This document shows, piece after piece, positions 1 through 8,197 of a DNA stretch of 64,000 nt (its first letter is position 1; every line of letters starts with the position of its first letter). The stretch is taken from positions 2,793,501 to 2,857,500 of the forward strand of contig NZ_CP027218.1 in the NCBI RefSeq assembly GCF_004124275.1. Reading direction: 5' to 3'. A program made the position numbers and the translations under genes. This DNA comes from Pseudomonas sp. DTU12.3. Its GTDB lineage: Bacteria; Pseudomonadota; Gammaproteobacteria; Pseudomonadales; Pseudomonadaceae. The notes beneath the pieces are model-generated. The model had not been told where the DNA came from. It did no database searches and saw only the letters and a list, made by a program, of their open reading frames with translations.

Positions 1-500
1 AGGGCGGTGCGGGGATTTTCTCGATTCTGCTGACGACCGTGCTGCTGACGTCGCAGCATTTGTTGTACGGCATGAGCATGCGTTCGGTGATTTCACCGCT
101 GCCGGGGCGTTGGCGAATCGGCCTGGGCTTTTTGCTCACCGACGAGTTGTTCGCCTTGACCAGTCAGCATGATCGCCAGCAGTTCAATCGCTGGTACGCG
201 TTGGGCGTCGGCCTGACGTTCTACATCGCCTGGAATCTCTTCACCCTCGCCGGCATCGTTCTCGGCAGCAGTATTCCGGGGCTTGAGCATCTGGGCCTGG
301 ACTTCTCGATCGCGGCAACCTTCATTGCCCTGATCACCCCAGTGGTGCGCAACGTGCCGACCGTGGTGTGCGTGGCGGTGTCGCTGTTCTGCTCGGTGTT
401 GTTCAGTTATTGGCAATGGGGTTCGGCGCTGGTGTTGTCGGGGCTGGCGGGTATGACCGCCGGATTTATCTGCAACAAGCTCTATCGGGGGCGCACATGA
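1..500 (+). CDS. azlC: AzlC-family branched-chain amino-acid exporter subunit (5' end outside window)
   Basis: The frame is open from the first bases of the window, so the start lies upstream. It encodes the C-terminal two thirds of a membrane protein. A GTG at 39 is only an internal codon. The motif LLTSQHLLYGMSMR and the following hydrophobic segments are typical of AzlC, the large subunit of a two-component branched-chain amino-acid (and azaleucine) exporter in the inner membrane. Its stop overlaps the azlD start by 4 bp (ATGA at 497-500), so the two are translationally coupled. Family known; substrate inferred. Confidence 0.85.
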   Translation, partial: GGAGIFSILLTTVLLTSQHLLYGMSMRSVISPLPGRWRIGLGFLLTDELFALTSQHDRQQFNRWYALGVGLTFYIAWNLFTLAGIVLGSSIPGLEHLGLDFSIAATFIALITPVVRNVPTVVCVAVSLFCSVLFSYWQWGSALVLSGLAGMTAGFICNKLYRGRT

Positions 501-811
501 TGGTCTGGGCAGTGATTTTCGGTATGGGGATTCTGGTGTTCCTCAACCGCTACGTGTTTCTCGAACCGCGCTTGCCGGTGCGCTTGAGCAGCAATGCCCG
601 GCAGTTTCTCGGGTTTGCCGTGCCAGGCATGTTGACTGCGATCTGCGGGCCGATTGTATTCATGCCCGACAAACAGCTGAATTTGCAGTGGGACAACCCC
701 TATCTGCTTAGTTCGCTGGTCGCGATCGGGCTGGTGATATACACGCGCAGCACTTTGCTCAGTATGTTGTTGAGCATGGCGTTCTTCTTTGTGTTGCGCT
801 GGTGGTTGTAA
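497..811 (+). CDS. azlD: AzlD-family transporter small subunit
   Basis: A 104-residue protein with about four hydrophobic segments. It starts MMVWAVIFGMG and ends VLRWWL, and contains the family-like segment GFAVPGMLTAICGPIVF. AzlD partners AzlC to form the branched-chain amino-acid exporter. The frame stays open upstream of 497, but the ATG overlapping the azlC stop is the natural coupled start. Length fits the family (about 100-110 aa). Confidence 0.85.
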   Translation: MMVWAVIFGMGILVFLNRYVFLEPRLPVRLSSNARQFLGFAVPGMLTAICGPIVFMPDKQLNLQWDNPYLLSSLVAIGLVIYTRSTLLSMLLSMAFFFVLRWWL

Positions 812-874
812 GTTGGCCGATTGAAACTGTTCTACGCTGTAAGGATGGCTGTTTACTTGTGACGGGAGGTGGGC

Positions 875-1021
875 ATGGCGACTGAGCAAAAACATCCGGA
901 GCCGGATGACGAAGACACAGACGAGCCGACGCAAGAGGAAATCGAACGCGAGAAACACAAGGAACAGACCTGGAAGCATGACGATGGCAGGGAGCTGTCC
1001 GATCCTGATCGCAAGTTCTGA
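875..1021 (+). CDS. Small acidic hypothetical protein (48 aa)
   Basis: An ORF of 48 codons, MATEQKHPEPDDEDTDEP at the N-terminus and DPDRKF at the end. It is preceded by a strong Shine-Dalgarno (GGGAGGTGGGC, 863-873) and followed 13 bp later by a rho-independent terminator at 1035-1064. The product is almost entirely charged (Asp, Glu, Lys, Arg), hydrophilic, without a membrane segment, and probably disordered. No function is recognised. Placement with RBS and terminator supports a real gene. Confidence 0.65.
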   Translation: MATEQKHPEPDDEDTDEPTQEEIEREKHKEQTWKHDDGRELSDPDRKF

Positions 1022-1034
1022 CCCATTGATATGA

Positions 1035-1064
1035 AAAAGCCCCGCATGAGCGGGGCTTTTTGTT
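1035..1064 (+). terminator. Rho-independent terminator
   Basis: Hairpin AAAGCCCCGC-ATGA-GCGGGGCTTT followed by a T-rich tract. It ends the azlD/small acidic gene transcript, and in reverse may serve the facing gene ending at 1069. Confidence 0.85.
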
Positions 1065-1068
1065 TGTT

Positions 1069-1437
1069 TCAAAGATCGTCCATCTGCGTGAAGTCGGGGT
1101 GTGACGCCCGATATCCCAAGGTTTTGTCGATCCAGGCATTGAGCTCGTTGACCATCACCGGCGGGTGGCCGGGATATCCTTCGAGGGTGGTGCGCAGGAT
1201 ACGTTCGATGTCGGGAACGGATCGCAGGTTTCGGGTCTTGATGTAATGGCCGATAAAACAGTCGAGTTCAAAGCGTTCTGTCATCGACAGAAAAATACAC
1301 TCCAGGCCGCTGACCTGTTTGATTGCAAAATCGTCGCGCAACTTATTTCTCTGCAAGGCTTGTAGAAGTTGTGGGGAGATTCCTGATTTGTTGACTCTTT
1401 GGTCAACTGGTATACCAATCGGAAATGCGGCGCGCAT
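1069..1437 (-). CDS. Hypothetical protein, weakly acyl-carrier-like
   Basis: A 122-residue soluble protein, not confidently recognised. Residues about 38-85 (LRDDFAIKQVSGLECIF, then ERFELD, then RSVPDIERIL) follow the helix pattern of acyl carrier proteins (hydrophobic helix, E-x-F, then S/T-V-x-D-h). The canonical DSL phosphopantetheine motif is not present in register. The N-terminal 15 residues lie in AT-richer DNA, and the ATG at 1437 has only a weak RBS (GGAT), so the true start may be internal. The gene faces the azlCD unit across a terminator. Confidence 0.5.
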   Translation of the reverse strand: MRAAFPIGIPVDQRVNKSGISPQLLQALQRNKLRDDFAIKQVSGLECIFLSMTERFELDCFIGHYIKTRNLRSVPDIERILRTTLEGYPGHPPVMVNELNAWIDKTLGYRASHPDFTQMDDL

Positions 1438-1568
1438 GCTATCCGTAGTGCATCTAAATGTATGTATGACGATTGAAATGTCAGACCAGTGGTTGATTCA
1501 TTCGAACGCTTGTTTCAAGGGCCTTGATTCAAGAATGAAACACCACCTGTAAAGCCCGTGCGTCACGT

Positions 1569-1645
1569 GTAGGAGCTGCCGAAGGCCGCGATCTTTTGAC
1601 TTTGCTGATCAACAGCAAAAGATCGCAGCCTGCGGCAGCTCCTAC
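1569..1645. repeat. REP-type inverted repeat, family II (GTAGGAGCTGCC)
   Basis: Two arms, GTAGGAGCTGCCGAAGGCCG at the left and its imperfect complement ending GGCAGCTCCTAC at the right, enclose ATCTTTTGACTTTGCTGATC. The same element occurs at 35077-35160. This is a dispersed palindrome of fluorescent pseudomonads, with no coding capacity. Confidence 0.85.
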
Positions 1646-1674
1646 AGGGATAGACGCGATGGGCGCGGAGATAT

Positions 1675-2355
1675 TTAGGGTTGTTCGAGAATCAGGCTCG
1701 CGCCTTGATTGCGCGCATTGCCCACGGCTTTGCCGACTTTGTGCCAGGCGAAGTTTTCGCTGCTTTCGCCTTCGAACAACAGCATCTGTTCGGCGCGTTC
1801 GACGGGCGTGGCTGGGTCGAGCCATTCGTGCACCAATTCTGCGCAGAACACCACCGGGCGCCGATCATGGATATCGAGCATACCGCCGGCGCTGTCAGCG
1901 GTGATGATCACGAATCCATCGTCATCGCGCGCCTCGGCACCCGGTGTCGGCAACTGGCCGATAGCCGCGCAGAAAACCGGCGCGTGATCGGCGCGACGAA
2001 TCAGCCACGGCTGTCGGGTTTTGTCCTCGGCATCGACCCACTCGAACCAGTTGTCGACAGGCACGATCAGGCGCTGAGGCCAGATCGCCCGGAAGAACGG
2101 GCCATGCGCAACTTTCTCCACCCGCGCATTGATCGGTGCCGCGCGATCCCTGGCCCAGTGCGGGCGCCAACCCCAGCGCAGATTGTCGGCATACACGCGT
2201 TGTTCGTGTTGATGGAGCACCGCCAGCGCAGTGGTCGGCGCCGCGTTGTAGCGGCCCAGCGGTGCATCGCCGACATGGTTGATCAGCGCATCGGGAATGC
2301 TCAGCACGGCGACGAAGTCGTGAATGCCACGGTACTGCGAGAGTCTTCCGCACAT
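1675..2355 (-). CDS. yedK: SRAP-domain protein (YedK/HMCES family)
   Basis: 226 aa, the usual family length. SRAP proteins form a thiazolidine crosslink with abasic sites in single-stranded DNA and shield them from cleavage. All key residues are visible: catalytic Cys2 exposed after removal of Met1 (MCGR), Asn37 in RYNAAPT, the INARVE segment (75-80), Glu105 in NWFEW, and His163 in DIHDRRPVV. It is a stand-alone gene with no SOS box noticed. Family assignment is firm; regulation is not visible. Confidence 0.93.
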   Translation of the reverse strand: MCGRLSQYRGIHDFVAVLSIPDALINHVGDAPLGRYNAAPTTALAVLHQHEQRVYADNLRWGWRPHWARDRAAPINARVEKVAHGPFFRAIWPQRLIVPVDNWFEWVDAEDKTRQPWLIRRADHAPVFCAAIGQLPTPGAEARDDDGFVIITADSAGGMLDIHDRRPVVFCAELVHEWLDPATPVERAEQMLLFEGESSENFAWHKVGKAVGNARNQGASLILEQP

Positions 2356-2403
2356 GAGCTGAACCTCCGGTTGGACGAATTCAGCTTAGTTGCCCTTGCG
2401 CAT

Positions 2404-3246
2404 TCAATCCTTGCCGTCTTGTCCGGTGAACGTATCGCGCCACGCCAGCCAGCGTCGTTCCAGCGCCGCGAGCAGGCCGTCGCTGAGTTTGCCCAGCAGG
2501 GCGAGGACGATGATCGCCGCCAGGACAATGTCTGGCCGCGACGTTTCGCGACCATCACTGAGCAGATAGCCGAGGCCTTTGGTCGCGGCGATCAGTTCGG
2601 CGGCGACGAGAAACATCCACGCCAGGCTCATGCCGCTGCGCAGTCCGGTGAACAGGCCGGGCAGGGCGGCCGGCAAAAGAATCCGCCGCACCAGTTGCCA
2701 GCGACTGAAGCCGTAGATACGCCCGACTTCCACCAGTTTTCGATCGATATTGCGGATCGCCGCAACGACGTTGACGTACACCGGAAAGAACGCGCCGATG
2801 GCGATCAAAACGATCTTCGAAGTCTCGTCGATGCCCAGCCACAGCAATAACAGTGGCACCCAGGCCAGGCTGGGAATCGAGCGTAATGCGGCAAAAGTCG
2901 GTTCCAGGTAAGCCTCGGCCTCGCGGCTCAAACCGACCCATGCGGCAAACACCAGTGCCAGGCTGGCGCCGATGGCGAACCCGAGCAACACGCGAATCAG
3001 ACTGGCGCCGATGTGTTTCCACAAGGCACCTTCAGCGAGGTCGGTCAGCGTCACGGCGATCTCGCTGGGCGCCGGCATCTGGTAGGACGGCAGCCAGCCG
3101 ATCCGTACGATAATTTCCAGCGCGACGACGATCAGCAGTGGCAGGGCGAGGCCTTTGAGGCGGCGCTGCCATGCCGGGTTGAAAGCGGCGGATGGCCGGC
3201 GCGACAAGGCGAGCGGCGCGGGCAGGTCTTTGCTGTGACTGGGCAT
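2404..3246 (-). CDS. ABC transporter permease, SsuC/TauC type
   Basis: 280 aa inner-membrane permease with about six membrane segments and the EAA-type loop GRIYGFSRWQLVRRILLPAA, which contacts the ATPase. The family imports aliphatic sulfonates, taurine or nitrate. The ATG at 3246 (MPSHSK) is preferred over an upstream in-frame start because it abuts the binding-protein gene end with a normal gap. It lies downstream of the binding protein at 3308-4294 on the same strand. No ATP-binding subunit gene is adjacent, so it must use one encoded elsewhere. Confidence 0.85.
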   Translation of the reverse strand: MPSHSKDLPAPLALSRRPSAAFNPAWQRRLKGLALPLLIVVALEIIVRIGWLPSYQMPAPSEIAVTLTDLAEGALWKHIGASLIRVLLGFAIGASLALVFAAWVGLSREAEAYLEPTFAALRSIPSLAWVPLLLLWLGIDETSKIVLIAIGAFFPVYVNVVAAIRNIDRKLVEVGRIYGFSRWQLVRRILLPAALPGLFTGLRSGMSLAWMFLVAAELIAATKGLGYLLSDGRETSRPDIVLAAIIVLALLGKLSDGLLAALERRWLAWRDTFTGQDGKD

Positions 3247-3307
3247 GATGCAGGCTCCGCTCCCGAGCAATCGGCGGCGCGCGCGGATTACTCGGGAGTC
3301 TGGTCAA

Positions 3308-4294
3308 TTACTGGCGGGCGACGGCTTGCTGCACACCGCTGTCGAGCAACTGATCGATGACTTGATCGACGTTGACGCCACGGCGCACCAGTTCTTCGGA
3401 GACCAGAATTGGCGCGGCAGCTTTAGAAGCGCTGACGTCGTTGGCGGTCAATTGCGGGCTGCTCAGGTCGGTACGCGACAGTTGCAGTTTGGCCACGTCC
3501 AGCGGCAATCCGGATTCCTTGGCGAGCAGGGCGGCGAACTCTTCAGGGTTTTTCAGCGACCATTCACGTGCCTGTTCGTAAGCCTTGATCACGGTGTCGA
3601 TGGTGTGTGGATGCTCTCGGGCGTATTGCTCGGTGACACTGACCACGCCGTAGCTGTTAAAAGCTGGATTGCGGTAGAGCAGTCGCGAGCCAGCCTGCAC
3701 CTGGCTGGCAGCCATGTGCGGATCGAGACCGGCCCAGGCGTCGACGTCACCCTTTTCCAGCGCGGTGCGACCGTCCGGATGTTGCAGATGGACCAATTCC
3801 ACGTCGTCCTTTTTCAACCCGGCCTGTTGCAGGCTGCGCAAGGTGAACAGGTACGGATCGGTGCCTTTGGTGGCGGCGATTTTCTTGCCCTTGAGATCGG
3901 CAACGGTCTGCAACGGCGAGCCTTTACGCACCACCAGCGCGGTCCATTCGGCGCGGCTGTAAACATAAACCGATTTGATCGGGCTGCCGTTGGCGCGACT
4001 GAGCACGGCGGCGAGGCTGGCGCTGGAGGCAAAATCGACGCCGCCGCTGTTGAGGTATTCCAGCGAGCGGTTGCTGCCTTGGCTCAACACCCAGCTGACT
4101 TTGGTTTGCGGCAGGGCTTTCTCGAGAAAGCCGAAGTGCTTGAGCACCAGGCTTACCGGTGAGTAATAGGCGTAGTCGAGATGCACTTCCGCTGGAGCGG
4201 TTTCAGCCGCGTGGGCCAGCGGTTGCAGGCTCAGGGCCATCGCGCCAGCGGCCAACAGGGTTTTGAGGCGGGTTAACGGAAAGAACGAGGTCAT
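3308..4294 (-). CDS. ABC transporter periplasmic binding protein, SsuA/TauA type
   Basis: 328 aa. The signal peptide runs MTSFFPLTRLKTLLAAGA to a cleavage site after AHA (about residue 27). The NMT1/SsuA-like fold is indicated by VADLKGKKIAATKGT, which binds the anion, and by DAWAGLDPHMA. It is probably a lipid-free periplasmic receptor for an aliphatic sulfonate or similar anion. The start MTSFF at 4294 was chosen so that the protein begins with the signal peptide; the frame is open further upstream without an RBS. It forms an operon with the permease at 2404-3246. Confidence 0.87.
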   Translation of the reverse strand: MTSFFPLTRLKTLLAAGAMALSLQPLAHAAETAPAEVHLDYAYYSPVSLVLKHFGFLEKALPQTKVSWVLSQGSNRSLEYLNSGGVDFASSASLAAVLSRANGSPIKSVYVYSRAEWTALVVRKGSPLQTVADLKGKKIAATKGTDPYLFTLRSLQQAGLKKDDVELVHLQHPDGRTALEKGDVDAWAGLDPHMAASQVQAGSRLLYRNPAFNSYGVVSVTEQYAREHPHTIDTVIKAYEQAREWSLKNPEEFAALLAKESGLPLDVAKLQLSRTDLSSPQLTANDVSASKAAAPILVSEELVRRGVNVDQVIDQLLDSGVQQAVARQ

Positions 4295-4471
4295 GGGGCG
4301 CTCCGGCAAAGGCACAGGTTTCTTATGTCCAAAAAGATATTTTTGTCGAATGCTTCCTGCATCAATGGAATATTGCAGGCTCTGTGCCATGTGTGCTGAG
4401 CGCCGGTTTACAAGGCTTTCAAGGCTTTTAAGCGTTTTTCAGTTGTTGCCTGGCGAACAGTCTGGTGCGGC

Positions 4472-4491
4472 ACTGTTGCTAGAGAAACAGT
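4472..4491. promoter_or_regulatory. Inverted repeat ACTGTT-N8-AACAGT in divergent promoter region
   Basis: A perfect 6-bp inverted repeat with an 8-nt spacer lies in the 293-bp gap between the divergent binding-protein genes (4294 and 4588). Its size fits a dimeric regulator. Which regulator is unknown. Nothing else recognisable lies in this gap. Confidence 0.35.
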
Positions 4492-4587
4492 CGCAATCGT
4501 CAGTGATGAGCTTATGCATTAATCGAATTTCAGAAGCAGATATTAAGAGCGTTATGGTCTATGCAATTCCCATTTGCAGGACGTGCC

Positions 4588-5535
4588 ATGACGCTTTCCC
4601 GTTTCCTTCGCAATGCGCTCACTGGCGCACTGTTCACTGCGCCACTTGCCTACGCCTCTGAGCCTGTGGTCCTGCATGTCGGTGACCAGAACTACTACAA
4701 CATCCGCGCCTCGATCGAGGCATCGGGTGTATTGAAAGGTGCGCCGTACACGGTCGACTGGAAACATTTCCAGGCCGCTGCACCGCTCGCCGAAGCGCTG
4801 CAAACCGGTTCGCTCGACCTGGGCTTTCTGGGCGACTCCGGTTTTCTGTTTCTCGCCGCAAAACAGGCGCCGGTGAAACTGATCGGGGTGTCACGGCAGA
4901 ATCCGGACACCATCGCCTTGCTGGTGCCGAAGGATTCCCCGGTGAAAACCATCGCCGACCTCAAGGGCAAAAAAGTTGCCTATTGGCCCGGTGCCTGGAG
5001 TCAACAATTGACCTTGCGCGCGCTGGAGCAGGGCGGTCTGCCGGAAAATTACGTCGACTTCGTCAAGCTGATGCCGATTGATGCGGCAGCCGCATTGCCG
5101 CAGGGCAGCATCGATGCCTTTCCGGTGTGGGAACCGTACATTTCCCAGCAGATCGTGTTTTCCGGTGCGCGGCCGATTCTCACCGCGAAAAACCTGATGC
5201 CGGGCCTCAGCGCGATTGCCGCCTCTACGCCGTCCATCGACAGCAAGCGTGCGGCGATCGCTGATTTTCTCGGGCGTTTGAAGCAGGCGCGGGCTTGGGT
5301 CGACAGCCACACTGACGAGTACGCCGATCTGTGGGCGAAGAAGGCCAACCTTGATCAGCAGGTCTCGCGCCACTGGTTGCGCCAGGCGCACATGACCGTA
5401 GGCCCGGTGGATCAACAGGCGTCGGCCGATCTGCAAAGCACCGCCGACTTCTTGTACAAGGTCAAGGCATTGCCAGCGCCGCTGGCTACAGCGGCGATTA
5501 TCGACCCGTCCTTTGCGCAGGCATTGGCACACTGA
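4588..5535 (+). CDS. Second ABC periplasmic binding protein, sulfonate/nitrate type
   Basis: 315 aa with signal peptide MTLSRFLRNALTGALF ending near YASEP. It carries the same fold signature as its divergent neighbour: IADLKGKKVAYWPGAWSQQ, and the DAFPVWEPYI stretch in place of DAWAGLDPHM. Sequence identity to the neighbour is low, so it is a distinct receptor rather than a recent duplicate. No permease or ATPase follows, so it presumably shares the permease at 2404-3246 or a distant system. Start at MTLSR; the upstream in-frame codons lack an RBS. Confidence 0.83.
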   Translation: MTLSRFLRNALTGALFTAPLAYASEPVVLHVGDQNYYNIRASIEASGVLKGAPYTVDWKHFQAAAPLAEALQTGSLDLGFLGDSGFLFLAAKQAPVKLIGVSRQNPDTIALLVPKDSPVKTIADLKGKKVAYWPGAWSQQLTLRALEQGGLPENYVDFVKLMPIDAAAALPQGSIDAFPVWEPYISQQIVFSGARPILTAKNLMPGLSAIAASTPSIDSKRAAIADFLGRLKQARAWVDSHTDEYADLWAKKANLDQQVSRHWLRQAHMTVGPVDQQASADLQSTADFLYKVKALPAPLATAAIIDPSFAQALAH

Positions 5536-5666
5536 ACGAGCGCTGGAACCAAACCCTGTGTACCTTATCCAACCTCGGCTCGCAGACAGGAGCGCAGGGA
5601 TGGATAGGGGCGAGGGAGTTTTGCCAATCGACAACATGACCGGCGCGGTCGGGCTCAAGGCAAAAC

Positions 5667-6566
5667 ATGACATCGGCATTCAAATTCATATGCGCAGCGG
5701 CCATCGCTCTGGGGCTGGCCGGTTGCATCGCCGCGCCCATCGAAATGACTGCGCAGACCGAAACCCGCCTCAAGGCCCAGGCGCCGGTGCGCTTTCTGCT
5801 GACGTTCGATGACGGCCCCAGCGCTTCGAGCTTGTGGAACCCGTCGGCAACAGTGCTCGATGGCCTCAAGGACAATCCGCTGCAAGCGAATATCAAAGCG
5901 GTGTTTTTCGTCCAGACCCGCGCGCCCCGGGCCGGCAACAGCGAGATTGGCCGAGACATCATGCGCCGTGAGTACGCCGAAGGGCACATCCTCGGGTTTC
6001 ACACCGCAACCCACTGGCACACCAATCATCGCTCGCTCGACCCGCAGGAACTCGAAGCCTCACTGAGCAATGGCACGGCGGACATTGCGGCGATCACCGG
6101 GGCGCCACCGACGCTGTTGCGTCCGCCATTCTGGAATTACGACAAACGCACCTTCGCCGCCTATCAGCAGCACGGCTTGCACGTGCTGCTCACCGATTTG
6201 AGCGCCAATGACGGCAAGATCTGGGGTTTCAACGCCAGCCCGCGTCGACGGGCGAACCTGTTGCGCCAGCTTTCGGAAGTGCGCGAGCGCATTGCCCTCG
6301 GCGAGTTTCCCAGCGTGGACGGGGTGACGCCGGTGGTGGTGACCTTTCATGACCTCAACCGCTACACCGCACGGCACACCCGCGAATACCTGCAAATCCT
6401 CCTCGACAGCGCCGCGGCGACGGGCGTGAAACTGGCGGACAAGCCGTTCTATGACGACCACGACGCACTCGAGAAAGCCGCGCTGGCACGCACGGTTCAG
6501 CAGAGTTCGGAGTCGGTCGAATTGCCGGGGATCTGGAACTGGATCTGGGATCACGACGCTCATTGA
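5667..6566 (+). CDS. Polysaccharide deacetylase (NodB) lipoprotein
   Basis: 299 aa. The N-terminal lipoprotein signal has lipobox LAGC (Cys20), so the protein is probably membrane-anchored. The NodB homology domain shows the metal/catalytic motif TFDDGPS (residues about 46-52), the HTATHWHTNH motif with metal-binding histidines, and RPPFW (motif 3). Family members remove N- or O-acetyl groups from polysaccharides or peptidoglycan. It is monocistronic; the 131-bp upstream gap holds no other gene. Substrate unknown. Confidence 0.88.
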   Translation: MTSAFKFICAAAIALGLAGCIAAPIEMTAQTETRLKAQAPVRFLLTFDDGPSASSLWNPSATVLDGLKDNPLQANIKAVFFVQTRAPRAGNSEIGRDIMRREYAEGHILGFHTATHWHTNHRSLDPQELEASLSNGTADIAAITGAPPTLLRPPFWNYDKRTFAAYQQHGLHVLLTDLSANDGKIWGFNASPRRRANLLRQLSEVRERIALGEFPSVDGVTPVVVTFHDLNRYTARHTREYLQILLDSAAATGVKLADKPFYDDHDALEKAALARTVQQSSESVELPGIWNWIWDHDAH

Positions 6567-6678
6567 AAGGTTGCGCAGGAAATGTGACGGGCTTGGCATT
6601 CTTGTATCGGGCAGGACACAAATTGCTCATCTATGCTCTATCGATCGAATCGATCCATCGCCTGCGAGGCGTCCGTCC

Positions 6679-6921
6679 ATGCTTGCCATAACCGACATTT
6701 GCCGCATCGTCGAGTCAGGCTTTCCCGCATTCAAGTGCGACTGCATTCCGACGAAACAGGGACTGCTGCAAATCAAGGTTTATGAGCCAGACAGCGGACG
6801 TGTCGAGTTGCTGCTCAATGGGGTATCCCCGGAACACCTCGTCACGATCCGTGACATCTCCAACTTTATCGGTGAGCTGCGCACGGAAATGAGTGCGGGG
6901 CGGCGGGCCTTCGCCGGTTAA
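6679..6921 (+). CDS. DUF1652 family protein
   Basis: 80 aa. The pattern MLAITDICRIVESGFPAFKC, then SGRVELLLNGVS and a C-terminal helix GELRTEM, is that of the Pseudomonas-restricted DUF1652 family of small cytosolic proteins of unknown function. Start at the ATG of MLAIT, because DUF1652 proteins begin with this hydrophobic helix; the frame is open upstream only by chance. It is convergent with the Nudix gene, with a 3-bp gap between the stops. Confidence 0.85.
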   Translation: MLAITDICRIVESGFPAFKCDCIPTKQGLLQIKVYEPDSGRVELLLNGVSPEHLVTIRDISNFIGELRTEMSAGRRAFAG

Positions 6922-6924
6922 GCC

Positions 6925-7287
6925 TCATAGACGCCGGCGAAACGCCTCGATGATGCGCACCGTTGCATCGTTGGTCTTCAAGTTGTGTACGGCGTCGAGC
7001 GGATGCCAGATGCAATCGACGATTTCGTTTTGCGGGCGCACGTCGTCGATATTCAGCACGGATGCCTCGTAGACGTGATGCCGCGTGCTGCCGGTTTGCA
7101 GTTCCATGAGATACAACACAGCGTCGGCATCCAGCCCGGTTTCTTCCTGCAATTCACGCACGGCAGCGTTCGCCCGGGTTTCCCCTGGCTCGACTTTGCC
7201 ACCGGGCAAGGTCCAGCAGCAGCGGGGTTTGCGCACCAGGAGGACGTGGCGATCCTGTTCGCAAATGACGGTTGCGCGTACTTTCAT
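6925..7287 (-). CDS. Nudix hydrolase (MutT-like)
   Basis: 120 aa, a single Nudix domain. The Nudix box [20 protein letters not shown] followed by ETGL is complete, with the metal-binding REXXEE-type glutamates present. Such enzymes hydrolyse nucleoside diphosphates linked to another moiety, for example oxidised dNTPs or ADP-sugars. Substrate cannot be read from the sequence. Start ATG at 7287. Confidence 0.92.
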   Translation of the reverse strand: MKVRATVICEQDRHVLLVRKPRCCWTLPGGKVEPGETRANAAVRELQEETGLDADAVLYLMELQTGSTRHHVYEASVLNIDDVRPQNEIVDCIWHPLDAVHNLKTNDATVRIIEAFRRRL

Positions 7288-7511
7288 CTGTTACCTGTTT
7301 GTTGCCTGTCACAATAATGTAATGAAACTGCAATATTCGAGCCGCGAGCCCATTTCAAGGTTCCGTCGGAATATGGAGCGGTTGCTTGTGCGAAAAGTGC
7401 CATAGCCCTGACCGGCAAGCGCCGCGACGCCCGGTTGGCACCGCAGCGCAAACTCGGTGTAAGGTAAATACGTGAGGCTGAACCCACCGTTAGCAAAAAC
7501 AGGAGGTGCCC

Positions 7512-7709
7512 ATGAGCATTGCGATGTTGAACAAGATGCACATGAACGGTTACGACGTGCTCAGCGTAAACAACGGCCCCTGGCGGGTTTGTACCGAGGG
7601 CGACCGGCTGGCGTCTTTCGCCAGCAGAGAGGAGGCGCTGGCGTATGCCGCAGCTCTTCCCGGCTACAAAAAACGCTCGCCGCGCGCGCAAAGTCACACG
7701 GCCAGTTGA
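7512..7709 (+). CDS. Small hypothetical protein (65 aa)
   Basis: MSIAMLNKMHMNGYDVLS opens the protein. An excellent AGGAGG at 7501-7506 sits 5 bp before the ATG at 7512, and a terminator follows at 7723-7752. The pattern WRVCTEGDRLASFASREEAL followed by AYAA resembles DUF2188-like small proteins (W-x-V ... A-x-F-x-(T/S)-x-E-E-A). The C-terminus is basic (KKRSPRAQ). Function unknown. Confidence 0.7.
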   Translation: MSIAMLNKMHMNGYDVLSVNNGPWRVCTEGDRLASFASREEALAYAAALPGYKKRSPRAQSHTAS

Positions 7710-7722
7710 AGCCATAATGGAA

Positions 7723-7752
7723 AAGCCCCGGTATTTGCCGGGGCTTGTTGTT
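7723..7752. terminator. Rho-independent terminator, probably bidirectional
   Basis: Stem AAGCCCCGG / CCGGGGCTT with a 6-nt loop, T-rich downstream and A-rich upstream. It lies between the convergent small genes ending at 7709 and 7774. Confidence 0.8.
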
Positions 7753-7773
7753 TGGGCGTTGCCTGGAAGGGGG

Positions 7774-8013
7774 TCAGTGGACCTTGGTGCGGCTGATCGC
7801 CCGGGCCTTCACTTCCTTGGCATACAGTTGCAGCCGTTCCTCATCGCTCTGCAACACTTCGCAAGACCTCAAAACAGTCTGGGCGTCTGCTTCGTTACCG
7901 GATTTGCGCAGTTGTTCGGCGATCCGCTTGAGGTCGACCGCCGACCAACGCAGATCCGATGCGACACTTTGCAGGTCGCGCTGAAGTTCGTGTTCGTATT
8001 CATTGAGCCGCAT
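7774..8013 (-). CDS. Small hypothetical helical protein (79 aa)
   Basis: Starts MRLNEYEHELQRDLQSVA; highly charged, with heptad-like hydrophobic spacing, so probably an alpha-helical or coiled-coil cytosolic protein. The ATG at 8013 is preceded by GGAGGTGA-type sequence (in reverse, upstream of 8013), which favours it over an earlier in-frame start. No known family recognised. Confidence 0.65.
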   Translation of the reverse strand: MRLNEYEHELQRDLQSVASDLRWSAVDLKRIAEQLRKSGNEADAQTVLRSCEVLQSDEERLQLYAKEVKARAISRTKVH

Positions 8014-8197
8014 GATCACCTCCGGAACATTCTCGGTAAAACAGAGTAGTCGCATTTTTCAGTGGTCGCAGGTTTCGTCCGTCGCCGGGCTCGGTGGATG
8101 TGAAAAATTGTCCAAACTTCCCCCGAAGCGTGTTGCCACGATGGATGTCCACACAGTTAAACGGTACATTCGCTTTTTTTCAGAACAGGGCAACAGC

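Noticed and set aside
1319..1552. 77-codon plus-strand ORF over the 5' region of the 1069-1437 gene
   Set aside because: No RBS, mixed composition, largely antisense to the opposing gene.
1681..2850. 389-codon plus-strand open frame across the SRAP and permease genes
   Set aside because: Both opposite-strand genes have full catalytic or family motifs; this frame has none.
4441..4480. Sigma-54 promoter (TGGTGC..TTGCT)
   Set aside because: The distance between GG and GC is 12 nt rather than 10, so it does not fit the -24/-12 spacing.
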